Part shown: positions 25,001-36,648 of the stretch, piece by piece
Layout of the letters: each line of letters starts with the position of its first letter
Numbering within the stretch: position 1 is the stretch's first letter
NCBI GenBank assembly: GCA_030490835.1
Contig: CM059973.1
Location: 86,315,141 to 86,379,140 of the forward strand
From: Annona cherimola
Lineage: Eukaryota > Streptophyta > Magnoliopsida > Magnoliales > Annonaceae
DNA length: 64,000 bases
Reading direction: 5' to 3'
Notes under the pieces: generated by a model
The model's input: only the letters and a program-made list of their open reading frames with translations
Databases searched by the model: none
Told to the model about the DNA's origin: nothing
Translations under genes and position numbers: made by a program

Positions 25001-28000
25001 ATAAGGTTAAAATTGAGATGGTGTACTGAAAATATAGGCCATTTTTTTGTGCCACCAAAACGATCATAAATGATGGATTTAAGGAGACAAAAATGAAAAT
25101 TAGATACACTTCACTGGCATAAAGTACAGCAAAGACAAATCTCATAAGCCACAAAGTCAGATCTCAAGACCACGAATGAGAAGCTATGCATGCCTCCATT
25201 GCCCCACTTCCATTTGGTTCCTCTCAGAGAAAGATTAGTTTCAGACAAAAGGTGTGATTTATAATATGAAATGGACAATGAAAAAATCCTCTTTCAATAA
25301 TGATAGTCATTGAAATATCAATTGGAAACTACAGGAAAGCTAAAGTTGATGATTTCTTGAGCACAGGTTGGCACATAATTTGTGAACCAAGAAAGATGCT
25401 TTGGTTAGAATAAATACTTCAGAAGTTGAAAAGTTTGTCATCAAAAGCAAGTATGAGAAAATGATGAAGGACAAATCAATAGTAATGGGCACAACTCTGT
25501 AATGCCTCTGTAATAAGTGTCACAAACCTCCCACATAAATTCATCAAGGAAAAGAAGCATTCAGGGAACACGACCTGGTTTCATGAATGAAATCAAAACA
25601 TCTAGACAGAACAGAAACAACAAATAAAAAGTGAACGTACACTAATCAAAGGTCAAAATGTCATAATAAGGCGGCATTGCTTTCAACAGAGTAACAGGAC
25701 CATTCTTCTCATCCAGGTGGTAGAAACTAAGATATTTCACTATGAAACCAAGAACATTTTTACAAGATCTTCTCTGCACAAATATGTAATCAATGCTCGA
25801 TATAATTACATTCTTATGACAGCAGTGTCTAAAAGACATGAAAAGCTCAGTTCACTTAAAAAACAGCATATGACAAAAACAAAGGCTAGCTGCAGTTCCA
25901 ACTTCAAGTACCTGAAGGAAACGCTCCAACCTTGCACTTGAATGTTCAGGGCCCTGTCCATCATAACCATGAGGAAGCAGCACAACAAGACCAGTTTGGC
26001 GCAGCCATTTTGACTCCCCACTGCTCAAGAACTGATCAAACATCACTTGAGCACCATTTGCAAAATCACCAAACTGAGCTTCCCACAGAACCAATGAATT
26101 GGGATTTTCCATCGAATAACCTAGCTCGAACCCAAGAACACCAAATTCTGAAAGAGAACTGTATTTTGAAAACAACAAACACGAATATCATATTAGAGCA
26201 GAGCTAGATGAAAGAAAATTTCTTATAAAGAGAATGAAAACAAAGTAGGGAATTTTGGTGTTTAGTGCACCTCTAGAAACCAATGAAAAGAACCTCCATG
26301 TTCAATTATCAAAATAGGGGGAATTGGTTGTCAGGCTACATACTCTATGAGGATTGAGGACAAAGCGAGATTCTCAAAACTCGAATTACATCAGATAAAT
26401 TGACCTAATCGGACAATGACAGACTGCAACAATATATTGATGAAAATGAAGATACAGACAGATGTGTATGAGTAATGATTCAATATTTACTGTAAGCATG
26501 GAGGCTCCATGCTTACCCTTGTTTTTTTTTAAATTTTAACATATTTTTTACAAAATCTAAACCATGTGTCATCTTCATCCATGTGTATGGTTTTTTTAAT
26601 TTTAACATATTTTTTCCAAAATCTAAACCATTTATCATGTTATGATTCCAAAAATTAAATGTATTGCGAATCTTTATATACTACATTTGTACTAGCAAAC
26701 TTTAATACACTAAATTTATATTATACATTTTTCAAAAATTTTAGTAGTTATAGAGTCACTCTCAAAAGATTTTTTTACAAAATGTGTGTTTGAGAAGTGA
26801 TAAAAATTTTGAATGAAAAGTTTTTGGCATAAAAGTTGTTAAATTGGTATAAAATGATGTGATATGATAGGAGTGATGATAAGGTATAAAAAGAATAAGG
26901 TTAAAATAAATAAGTTAGTTGTATGGATGGTTGTATATAAATGATTAGAAAATAAGATACTTATATAGGAAAATGTGAAGAAACAATTTTAAAATAGGGT
27001 AAGCTTCACATTTTCTTCTCGTTGCCAAACACATCCAAAATATAAGTTTTTAGCGAAAATTATTTCTTCACATCTTTCCATTTAACTACCCTATTTATTT
27101 TAACTTTGTTCTCTTTACTAATCATTACCTGTATCATATTACTTCATTATCCTATCTACTTCCAAAAAAATTTCCATCAAATTTTTTATCCCATTTTTTC
27201 CCTCCACCCAAAAGCACCAACACAGAGTTTTTGGAAGTTAAACTGTGTCTTTTAAGCTGGGTAGTGGCAGCTTTTTATATGGAATGCTATGGTCCTAGGC
27301 ATAACTAGATACAGGAGTCTCATCTTTAGCAAAAGCATAAACAAGAAATAAAATTTCCCAGTAGAGGGCAAAAAATTGAACACTTCAATGTAATTGAGTA
27401 ACCCGTTCCAGAAAAAGATTTGTAGTTTCGTATTTTTGAATGTATAAATGCACCCTGACCATTTACATATGCTCAAAATACAAGCTGATAATCCTATTGA
27501 ATTTCCATATAACAAAGGAAGTCTTAAACTACCATATTGTATGTCTTCGCCCTAATGATAAAACTTTTTTACACACCTGTTGCTAACAGTAAACATTTCT
27601 TCATTCTGATTGCTGATGAGATGGTCCAGAGGGCAGTACTGCTCTCCAGTCTCCTGATCATGAAGAACCGCATGACGATGACTAAATGTGCCTCTTTCCA
27701 CATCCTGGCCACTCAGCCTAACATGGTTACCTTCCACCAGCAAGGTAGCAAAAGCAAGTGCTTCACCAACTGCCCAATCAATTCCCTCCCCAGTTTCAAT
27801 CATCTGAGCACGCTGCTCAAAAATCTTCTTTACTGCTCTGTGAGGCTTGAAATTTTCAGGAAGAGTCGTGATAGCTTTGCCAACATTTTTCAGTATCTCT
27901 GGTTTCACACTGCATAAGAAAATCATAGTTAATAAGGAAACTTCCAAGGAGGTGAGGACATAAGAATGAAGCAATCAACATACCCAGTATTTCGAACCCT

Positions 28001-30875
28001 TGAGAGTTGTTCAGGCGATTTAAATCCAGTCCAATAAGCTGATAGCCAATCCCTTTTTCTTGGAACATAATCTTTGCTGCTCACAAACTCCTCATTCAAA
28101 ATGTTGCTCACTTTGTCATGAATCCTTTGGATGTCTTCTTTAGTTACCTGCCCTGATTCTAGAAGTTGTTTTTCATAGATGTCAAGAGAACGGGGGTGAT
28201 TCCGAATGACCTGTCAATGACTCAATACCAAGTCCACATCAGATGAAGTAGAAAACTCACGTTCAAAATAGTCTTACTAATAAAATAATTTGAAGTGGAC
28301 AATGAAGTAAACCGTCAACTAGCAGAGACACAAATCCACAAGGAAGTATGAATTTGAATTGAAAGATCTAGCTAAACCTGCCCACAGTTCAGATTGTTGG
28401 CTGCAACTCATGTGCATACGATAGAAATTGCTAGTAATCACCAGTTAGGGTGGAAAACAGATGACCTTTGAGTCTATTGCATCACATCAGTGTTTTACAA
28501 ATAAATTAAATCAAATCTAAGCACCCATAACAAGGTTATTGTGATGGCATTTCCTCAATTTCAAATGTGATACTTGAAGTCCGACAAATGTTTGTTTGTA
28601 CTATATTTTTTTTCTTTTCTCTTTTTCAACCAAATCATCCAGAGACAGTTGTAATAATTAACTCATCAAGATAGATCAATTAAGCATTTACTAATAACCA
28701 ACTTGTTAGGAATGCCGATAAATTTGTAATGTGAGTATAAAAAATCTGTCAGTACCATTTTTTCTCCCTTTCTGAAGCAGAGTCCAAAGCAATCAAGGGG
28801 AAACATATTTCACTATGGCCATAACTGTGATAATTAAACTGAAATTGACAGGCAGCAAGATTGGGAAGGTTAGAGTTACGGCCTGATTCCAGGGAGTGTA
28901 GAAGTAACTCCAACAGTATAAAGGTGAGAGAAAGTATACAGGAGATTTAGTCATTTGCAGTGGGATGACAACCTTCACCAATCGGAACAATGCAAGCAAA
29001 GATCTAGAGCAACATGAGCAGAAGTAGCTAGCAAATACTCCAGGACCATGTGTAATGTATTACCCAAAAATATAGTACGGGATAAAGCAAAATATCATGA
29101 CAGTGTTTGTGAATTTGACCACAATTAGCAGGGATAAAAATTTTTGATGACATGATGGTGATGATGGTGATAAAACAAGATCTCAGGTATAAATTAGGGA
29201 AGTTCTATGGTCTAAAATCATTATGAGACAACCAAAAATGTTCTGCATCAAAGGATCCTAAAGCACAGTAACAATGCACAGAAATTACAGGTACCTGATA
29301 CATTTTTGGTTGCGTAAAGGAAGGCTCATCAATCTCATTGTGCCCAAAGCGGCGGTAACACACAACGTCGACCACCACATCCGAATGGAACATCTGACGC
29401 CACTCAGCGGCAAGCTCACAAGCATGGACCACTGCTTCTACATCATCACCGTTTACATGGAAGATTGGTGCATCCAAGGCCTTGGCAACATCCGTGCAAT
29501 ATTGAGAAGATCTCCCAGACATCGGATCAGTTGTGAAAGCCACTTGGTTGTTCACGACAATGTGGATTGTCCCACCAGTGGTGTAATTAGGAAGTGCACT
29601 AAGATGCAAGGTCTCATAAACAACACCCTGGCCAGCGAAACTACCATCGCCATGGATCAAAATAGCCAAATTCTGCGTCCTATCCAAATCGTTTGCATAA
29701 TACTGTTTTGCCCGTGTCTTCCCAACCACAACTGGATCAACAGCCTCCAAGTGGCTTGGGTTTGCCACCAACGACAGATGTATCCTCTTCCCACCCCTAG
29801 TGGGCCGATCATAAGAAGTCCCAAGATGGTATTTGACATCCCCTGTTCCTGTATACAATCCAACCTCGTCAACAGGTTTTGTGCCACCGCTAAACTCGCT
29901 GAATATCTGACGCAGCGGCTTCCTCACAACGTTGCCCAACACATTCAATCTCCCACGGTGCGACATGCCAATCACAATGCTCTCCACGCCAAGATCAGCT
30001 GCCCGGTCAAACATCTCCTTCATACCTGGAATCAATGTCTCACCACCTTCAAGCCCAAATCTTTTCGCTGCCGTCCATTTCGTGGCCAAAAAATTCTCAA
30101 ACAGGGTGCTCCAGATGAGCCTATCAAGGATCACTTCTCGGCGCTCGAAGTTGAACCTCCTCGGCGTCACTGTCTCGATCTTGTCTCGAAGCCAATTGCA
30201 CTTCTCGCGATCCGCAATGTGCATATACTCATATCCAATGGTGCCACAATAAGCCTGCTCCAGGCGATCCAGGATGGCACGCAGAGTCTGAACTGGTCGG
30301 TTTTCCGATAAAAATCCAGACATTCGCCACACCCCGAGAAAGAATTCCCGATCAAGGTCAGCCTCCGTAAAGCCGTGCAGGCCCAGATCGAGATCTTCCG
30401 GAATTTGGCGCTGCTCCAGCCCCAAAGGATCGATCTTTGCCTTCATATGCCCCTTGACCTGGTATGCCCGGACAAGCAGCAGCAGCCTCATGCTCTCCTG
30501 TATCGTCTGACCCGAGATGCCAGGCGACGTCGCAGCCTGCCCGACGAAGTTCCGAAAGAAGTTATCCCACGACTCATCGACGCTCTGAGGATCGGCCTCC
30601 CACGCCCGCTGCAACTCCTCGAGGTAGACGCTGCTAGTGCCGTCGAGGAAGCTGTCGGTGAGGCGGGAGAGCGGAACAGGGCGGGGAACCGGCGCAGCCG
30701 ATGCCTGCGCCTTGGGCCGCAGCGCGGTCGAGTGGAGCTGCCGGTAATGCGGCGGCGGCGGCGGCGGCGGCGGCAGCAACCTCCGGGACACGGTGGAATA
30801 CGACGAGGCGGACTGCGCAAGATTGCGCCGGATTGCGAGCTGGGCGACTTTGGACGCGGAGCGGAACCAGGCCAT
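20901..30875 (-). CDS. 2-oxoglutarate dehydrogenase E1 component, mitochondrial
   Basis: E1 uses thiamine diphosphate to decarboxylate 2-oxoglutarate and passes the succinyl group to E2 lipoate in the mitochondrial matrix (TCA cycle). Eight coding exons: 29295-30875, 27984-28210, 27577-27909, 25912-26158, 23814-23942, 23518-23733, 22784-22907, 20901-21139. All have GT/AG junctions and together give 3096 bases and 1031 residues, close to the ~1017 of Arabidopsis E1. An arginine- and serine-rich transit peptide occupies about residues 1-50, with eight prolines at 35-42. The conserved N-terminal [16 protein letters not shown] follows, then the thiamine-binding GDG at 409-411 and NN at 442-443. 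Later exons give [44 protein letters not shown] and [14 protein letters not shown]. Residue 305 is serine in the motif usually read as MPHRGRLN in plants. Introns 3 and 4 are the longest after intron 7; intron 3 holds two MITEs. The first exon's 5' end is markedly GC-rich. Confidence 0.96.
21615..22036. repeat. Inverted AT-rich repeat and TA microsatellite in intron 7 of the E1 gene
   Basis: Bases 21770-21960 contain inverted arms (CCAAAATTTACAATTTTGAA / CAAAATTTGTAAAATTTGG, and AAAAATCAACAGTTTT / AAAACTGTTGATTTTT), so this is a small hairpin-forming element. A (TA)n run follows at about 22009-22036. No target duplication was identified. Confidence 0.5.
22221..22269. repeat. 25-bp tandem duplication in intron 7 of the E1 gene
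   Basis: AAATTACTATCATTGATAAA plus ACAA occurs at 22221-22244 and again at 22246-22269, identical, period 25. Perfect identity implies a recent event. Confidence 0.85.
26524..26640. repeat. Tandem duplication of about 65 bp in intron 3 of the E1 gene
   Basis: The phrase AATTTTAACATATTTTTTAC / CC followed by AAAATCTAAACCAT occurs twice, about 65 bases apart, with small differences. Confidence 0.7.
26783..27036 (+). mobile_element. GTGTTTGG-family MITE in intron 3 of the E1 gene
   Basis: Left end GTGTGTTTGAGAAGTGATAA, right end CGTTGCCAAACACATCC, with the family interior (GTGATATGATAGGAGTGATG, GTTAGTTGTATGGATGGTTG). It is inside a host intron and is followed at once by a second copy in reverse orientation. 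Confidence 0.75.
27050..27225 (-). mobile_element. Partial GTGTTTGG-family MITE, reverse orientation
   Basis: Reverse-strand family interior: CTACCCTATTTATTTTAACT, TCTTTACTAATCATTACCTG and TATCATATTACTTCATTATC. The end near CCACCCAAAAGCACCAACAC is decayed. It forms an inverted pair with 26783-27036 inside intron 3 of the E1 gene. Confidence 0.6.
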
Positions 30876-31434
30876 CGAGGCAAATGGCGAAAGTAGCGAT
30901 TTCCTTCAGAAGATTGCGGGAGGAGAAGATGAAACTAGTGGAAAGTTGCCATTTCTTGCCCTGGGAAGAGGAAATCAGAAGAAGGGATGACGGCGTAAGA
31001 AGGAGAAGAGATTTGCAGAAGAAAAACCCTAAAATCCCATCCTACTACTTTCGCTGCGGGAACGAGCGAGACTCGGAAGTTATTTCGGATCGATAGGTCA
31101 GAGCCGTTCAAGCTTGTTTTTTCTGCAGCTTCGGCAGCTCTTTTCCTTCTGCACTTCTATTCCTTCCATAGCTGATGTCAGGGAAGGACTAGGGAGGCGT
31201 TTTTCTTTTTGTTCTTTGGTTTTTTCCGTTACTACTCTGGCTCCGAGGAGCCGTTGACACACCGGCTCCTGAATAGTAAATTCTGTTTCCTTTTTTTTTT
31301 AAGTCCCAAAATGATTAGTCAGTTCAAAAGATACATCCCCAAGTACTATTCTAATGAAGACGACGGTAAACTTGGAAAGTATGTAAATTTTTCCTTAGCA
31401 TGCTCCATAATTTACACATTACCATAAAATATTC
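30876..31434. other. 5' flank and probable leader/promoter of the E1 gene
   Basis: The first ~250 bases upstream of the start codon (on the minus strand) are GC-richer and purine/pyrimidine-skewed, as expected for a transcribed leader. I see no clear TATA box. The plus-strand frames that cross this region overlap the E1 transit-peptide exon and are not credible genes. Confidence 0.45.
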
Positions 31435-31590
31435 GGAAGGTCGTTTATTCACAAATGTCCATATAACTAACTTATTTATTTTAACTTTATTCTCTTTATT
31501 TCTCATCATTACATCTATTATATCACATCATTTTCTATTACGTTGACAACTTTTACTCTAAAAATTTTACTTCCAACCAAATACACCTTA
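31435..31590 (-). mobile_element. Decayed GTGTTTGG-family MITE
   Basis: Reverse-strand interior: AACTTATTTATTTTAACTTT, TCTTTATTTCTCATCATTAC, ATATCACATCATTTTCTATT, ending CCAACCAAATACACC. The left part is missing. Confidence 0.5.
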
Positions 31591-32732
31591 AACTTATCAC
31601 AGTTAGGGCTACAATAGAAAACTAGTCTTTTCAGTGTATTTTCATAGCCAGCTTTGCTTCTAACCGTCTTCTCTTGCATAACTAATGTTACGAGCCCCGC
31701 ACGCATTTTGTGCTGCACATAAGTTGTGGGTCCCACACTTATATGTGATACGCATTTAATGCCTGTAGCGCATGACGTTGACAATTGCCACCAATGGGCT
31801 ACGATATATTGATGGTTGACTTTTACAGTTGGAAAAACATCCTTGAGCTTTTGACAATCCCAAACAACCCCACTAAAGAAAAAAATACGGAAAAAATTAA
31901 AAGAAAATATTTCAAATGTCAGAGAATAACATATTGTGATGAGGGCAATTATTAAAAGTAAATAGTATAAAATAAATAGGATAAATATGCATAGCAATAC
32001 AAAATAATGATTAAAATATAAAAATAATTAAAGTAGAATATTAAGTTATTAGGAATTTAGTATGTTGCATCCTATCAAAATGGATGAGGAAATAGATAAA
32101 AAAAATCTTTTCTTTTTTATGATTAAAAAAGTGGGCATGATATAATATGGTATGGGTAATAATTAAAATAGAATAATAATAAATTTAATAGGATAATTAT
32201 GTATAAAGATGTAAATGTGCTTGGAATATAAAGCTCAGATTAGAAAAATAAAGTGATTATGTAATTAAGATATTAAATTGCATCAAAAATATATAAGGCG
32301 TGGAAAATATTTTTTGTATCTTATTAAGAGTATCTTTATTTTAAATTTAGGCTTTATTTTATATTCTATTCACATATTATAATTTTTAGTGTATGTTTGA
32401 CAATAGGTGCAAAAATGGAGAAATTTTTGTGGGCAAAATATTTTAAAAGTAGGGTAATAATTAGGAGATAAAAAAATAAAAATAAAACGTATCCATAGTT
32501 GTATAAAAGAGGTGAAAAAATAGTTCAAACATAGACATAATAAAAAAAAAAAAGGTAAATAGGCTGTTGCATAGTCAGTGGTATCAAAAGATGGACGTAA
32601 AGTAAAATAGTTAGTTAAGAAATCCACATATATGGATGGAAAGTAGTAGAAAAATTTTTACACTGTATCAATATTCTTTTTTAATGTACAGTGTGCCTTG
32701 GAGATTTTGCTGCTGTGGTGACCACCACCAGT
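31591..32732. other. Spacer with a decayed MITE, no gene seen
   Basis: Bases 32393-32655 resemble a very decayed GTGTTTGG-family MITE (GTATGTTTGACAATAGGTGC at the left). The minus-strand frames around 31518-31997 and 32370-32627 are low in complexity and match nothing I know. Confidence 0.45.
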
Positions 32733-34136
32733 TAGGGGTGCAACTTGGGTCGAGTAGGTCCGGGTAAGGGTGGAACCTACCCTTACCCATTTTTTAAAAA
32801 CTTCTACCCTACCCTATTTTAGGTCGGGTCGGTCCGAAGCCTACCCTACTCAAGTTTCTCTAGAGCGGGTCGGTTCCAGTTCGGTTACAAATCGGTTCTT
32901 AAAAAACCGTGCATTCTAATATATTTGTTATATTAATGCTCAATCCATACACTACCATAATTTATACAATTCATCTCTATGAAATGTATCAAATAAGTGT
33001 AATCTGTTTTCATATACTACACAATACAATATCAAGTTTGTTCAATCCAATAAAAATTAAAATACATGTTTGAAACTTGAAAGTCAGATACAACACAACC
33101 AATATAACATAAGCACAACACAAATCAGATAATAAATCTGATGATTAAAATCAAAGTTCAAACATGAATAATATCAGAATTCAAGAACTCTTCTCATCTT
33201 TCAACTTTCATATTTATGTTCTGCAATCATCAACCCATATAAGCATATTTATGTTCTGCAATCATAAATATAAACATATTTATGTCCTGCACATTCCTTA
33301 AAACATTCATATTTATGTCTTGCAATCATCAACCCATATAAGCAATAAATATAACAAACATATTTATGTTCCAAGAATAATGTCTCAGTGTAGGTGCAAC
33401 CAATATAAAAAAAAAACAAATTTGATAAGAAATTGAAAGATAGCTTGAGAGTAGAAAGAAGGTAACCTGATTTAGATAACCACATAAATATCATTCTCAA
33501 AAATATAAATACAATTAGAAATTTTCATACCGACCTAAATTTCGTTTTATAATATATAAATACAATTAGAAACTTTCATGTCAACCTAAACAATCTAATC
33601 ATATATTACATTAATATACATATTAAATCAAAATATTAACGAATGCGTACAAACAAAATTACACAAACATGATAGAGTAGCATAAATCTATGAAATGGGA
33701 AGCATTTGAGCATGAAAAAGGAATTCCACCTTGTTGTATGATACAGGAGAAAAATCCTTCAGCCTATTGCAACAGGTGGTGCAATGAATGAAATGTCGGG
33801 AGGGTTTCCTTACCAAGCCCAAAGCCCAATAGGGAAGTCTGTCAGTTCAGATATAACTTCATCTTGCAGCACATAAGACTGAATAAATGAGCCTTGACAT
33901 AAAATGACTCCATTAACCGCAAAAAGAATATGTTCAATGTAGTATTGCAATCAAATGACAAGGACCTGCGGAGTATGGAATATGTAACTGACAATGGTTT
34001 CAAAATGTCCAAGGTAAGAATAGGATTGAAGCCTTAAAGGGAATTTATAATGTTGACATTAATCAAATCCAAGAAGAGAACTCCTTCACGACTGGTTATT
34101 TAGTTATAATACAAATCAAATAATTAGTTGCCTTAC

Positions 34137-34563
34137 CTGATAGATGATGCAAGTGGGAAGCCGATCCTTGATAATTTCACTGCAAAGCCAGAATAAGTAT
34201 AAGAGATATTCAGGAGAAAAGAAAGAAAAAATTTCTTTTTAAAGCAATGCATAGGGGCTGATCAATTAATTTATATACCTATCTATCATGTTTGGATGGG
34301 AATCCATCTCCAGCTGCTCCATATCCCTATATGACAGAATTACAAAGAAGAACAGCAAAATCAAATACTTAGTATTAGTGTCTAATCCTTGAACGTAAAA
34401 ACAAAGCATGAAAAAATAGCCTTTTTGATACCTCGTGGGCTTTAATGTGGGGCATTTGCGCCTATTGTGATCAGGACTCTTGCAAATGCTTGCAAATGCT
34501 GCAACTCTTGGTACCCTTCGGTCGCTTTTCTGGCCTGCTGTTGGAACTTTCATGTGAAGCTAA
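34137..34563 (-). pseudogene. Captured three-exon gene fragment with broken CCHC zinc knuckle
   Basis: Three exon-like blocks on the minus strand keep one frame through GT/AG junctions: 34432-about 34553, 34279-34326 and 34137-34179. The first encodes, after a basic PEKRPKG-type stretch, a C-x2-C-x4-H-x4-C zinc knuckle ending HNRRKCP. Such knuckles occur near the C-terminus of FAR1-related and Mutator-type proteins and in some other plant proteins, so the donor family is uncertain. A 10-bp direct duplication (GCAAATGCTT twice near 34482-34502) shifts the frame inside the knuckle. The second and third exons read RDMEQLEMDSHPNMID and then SEIIKDRLPTCIIYQ. Lying inside a hAT-type element, the block is best read as a transduplicated, inactive fragment. 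Confidence 0.6.
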
Positions 34564-34566
34564 TCC

Positions 34567-34626
34567 TATGTCCGTCGAGGGCATTCACTGGTTCTTGTAA
34601 AAGTGAGAACCTATGTCCGTCGAGGT
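34567..34626. repeat. 44-bp spaced direct repeat inside the hAT-type element
   Basis: CTATGTCCGTCGAGG occurs at about 34567 and again at about 34611. A second pair, GATGAGTTCTGTGGCAGGC, occurs at about 34916 and 34989. Both suggest local duplication during or after assembly of the element's interior. Confidence 0.7.
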
Positions 34627-35373
34627 GGCGACATATGCAGCAACAAGGCGCCCGGAGAAGATGATGCTTCTGGCGGCTGCTACAACGACGGCAGCGAGCC
34701 GTGTCTGGAGAAGATGCTGCTACCGGCGAGCCGTGTCCGACGAATGCAAGCTTGGGCGAAAGAGGCGAGATCAGAGAAGAGGCTGAGCGTAGAACGATGG
34801 CGTCAGCAAAATCCCTACATCAAATTTCCGACGAGATCGGAGATTACCCGCGACTGCGAAATCACCAAATCCAATCCCTAAATTCCTAAATCAAGTCTGG
34901 GAGGTCGTACTTCTGGATGAGTTCTGTGGCAGGCTGACGGATTCTGCTACCTCTGATCTTTCCAGCGGGATGGCGTCGGAAACGATGGCGGATGAGTTCT
35001 GTGGCAGGCGAAAGAGGCGTCGGACATGATGGTGTCGCGTGTCGGACACGATGGCATCGGCGAGATCTAAAATTCCCCGCATCAGACATGATGGCGTCGA
35101 CGAAATTTAGGGCAGGGGGCAGGCGAGCAGCGGCGTGGAGACAGAGCAGAGGCTGTTAAACTCGAGCTGATATATATATATATATTAATATTATTATATA
35201 AGGGTTGGTTCCGGGTACCTGGAACCGACCCTACCCAAATCCCACCGGGTAATTTTTTATCGGAACCGAACCGACCCTACGGGTAACAAAGGTGGAACCG
35301 AACCTACTCTATTTAGGGTACCCATCGGGTGACCCGGTAGGTACCCAACCCAAATTGCACCCCTACCACCAGT

Positions 35374-35922
35374 CCAAACTCCTAACCCGCAATTGTGGAG
35401 CAAGAGAATATTATTTATTCTTTCATTGCGATGGTGCCGCTTGAATTGATGATAAGTAAGAACAAAGGCAACAGCGTCGAAAGTCAAAAAGAGAAACAAA
35501 TTGAATGGTGGACAAGGGAAGATGCAATTCCCGGTGTCCATTCAAACCTCTCTTCAAAGACTTTTTCATATGCGATATCTAATCAGAGAATTTAAGTACT
35601 TCTGGAAGGGTTGACACCACTGCATGCATCGTGGATGCGGACCGGAATAGCTCCCCCACGTATCCCAAGAGGACGGTGGCATGGTTGTTCCCATCATGTC
35701 CAACTTAACACTCTTGGGCCTGCGTGTATTGACAAGCACGCTCATGCGTTGCTAATTAGCCTGTTATCCTCTCCTTTTCGTCCCCACGGTTCTCTTGACA
35801 CAGTAGTCACACTGCATACCCTGATCTGTCTCCATTCTTCTTACTGAGCCGTAAGGACTGGGATCGCTGTCTGCTGAGTTGGAAAAGTAGAAATAGACAT
35901 CAATTTATAAATTACGTTAAAT
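35374..35922. other. Spacer between two hAT-like elements, no gene seen
   Basis: Moderate GC; short frames on both strands with no recognisable motif. Confidence 0.5.
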
Positions 35923-36648
35923 GAAGGGTGCAATTCTAGTTAGGTAAGCCTGTGATCCGCCCCTAACTTGGCTTACATTCGATCGAATTAAATTTAGTAT
36001 TTTCCTAACATGAAATTAGGGGAGTTAAGCGGATCCGACTGGACGGGTTGGAGTTTAATCCTAATCCTAACTCATTTAAAATATCTCAACCTTAATCTGT
36101 TTATTAATCTATTTAAAAAATCTCAACCTTAATCTGTTTATTAATCTATTTAAAAAATCTCAACTCTAATACATTTAGAACCTATTTAATAAATGGGTTA
36201 GTGGGTTGTTATCAGGTTGTATAGCAGACAATCTAAAGGCCTAGACTCTAGTAGACTATGATTTCATAAGGAAAGGTGAGAGGATGTTTTTTTTGCTCAG
36301 GAAATAAAAATATGACAGTAACAGGAAAATAGAATTAGGAAAGTAGTGAAAAATAAAAAATTAGGTGACAGAAGGAAGATTTAACGAGGAAAAATAACCA
36401 AGGGATTTATATTTATATATATATATAACTTTAATGGGTTAAACAAGTTAAATGGATTGAATGGATTACATTGATTAAACAAGTTACTCAACAGGTTGAC
36501 GGGTTATAAAATCTCAATTTTAATCCCTTTATTTAATTAAATGATTGAATGGGTTAGCAAATCATAACCTATTTATTGAAAAATATCAACCAAATTCATT
36601 TATAAACGAGTTAGACGAGCAGATTGACAATAACCATTAACACCCCTA
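35923..36648. mobile_element. hAT-like non-autonomous element, about 0.73 kb
   Basis: The right end, inverted, reads TAGGGGTGTTAATGG, a standard hAT-type terminus; the left end GAAGGGTGCAATT is decayed. The flanking 8-mers CGTTAAAT and CTTTGAAT match at 6 of 8 positions. The interior holds 37-bp tandem repeats (36084, 36121, 36158; ATCTCAACCTTAATCTG) and GGGTTA/TAACCC-rich sub-terminal sequence. No coding capacity. Confidence 0.5.

Larger units (their letters stand above)
32733..35365. mobile_element. hAT-type non-autonomous element carrying gene fragments, 2633 bp
   Basis: The ends are inverted: TAGGGGTGCAACTTGGG on the left and, read back from the right, TAGGGGTGCAATTTGGGTT. Both are followed inward by related GGGT/ACCC-rich sub-terminal sequence (GGTAGGGTACC-type). 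The 8-mer CCACCAGT flanks the element exactly, at 32725-32732 and 35366-35373. TAGGGRTG ends with an 8-bp duplication define the hAT superfamily (compare Ac). No hAT transposase reading frame is visible, so the element depends on transposase supplied elsewhere. The interior includes a spliced fragment of an unrelated gene (34137-34563), probable 3' untranslated sequence (about 33700-34010) and a GC-rich segment (34580-35110). Confidence 0.88.

Noticed and set aside
29274..30311. 345-residue open frame on the plus strand
   Set aside because: It lies antisense to the first exon of the E1 gene, whose reading is confirmed by strong family conservation. The plus-strand translation has no recognisable domain.
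30375..31096. Open frames on both strands around the E1 transit peptide
   Set aside because: They come from GC-rich, CCG-repeat DNA in alternative frames and are low in complexity, with many arginines.
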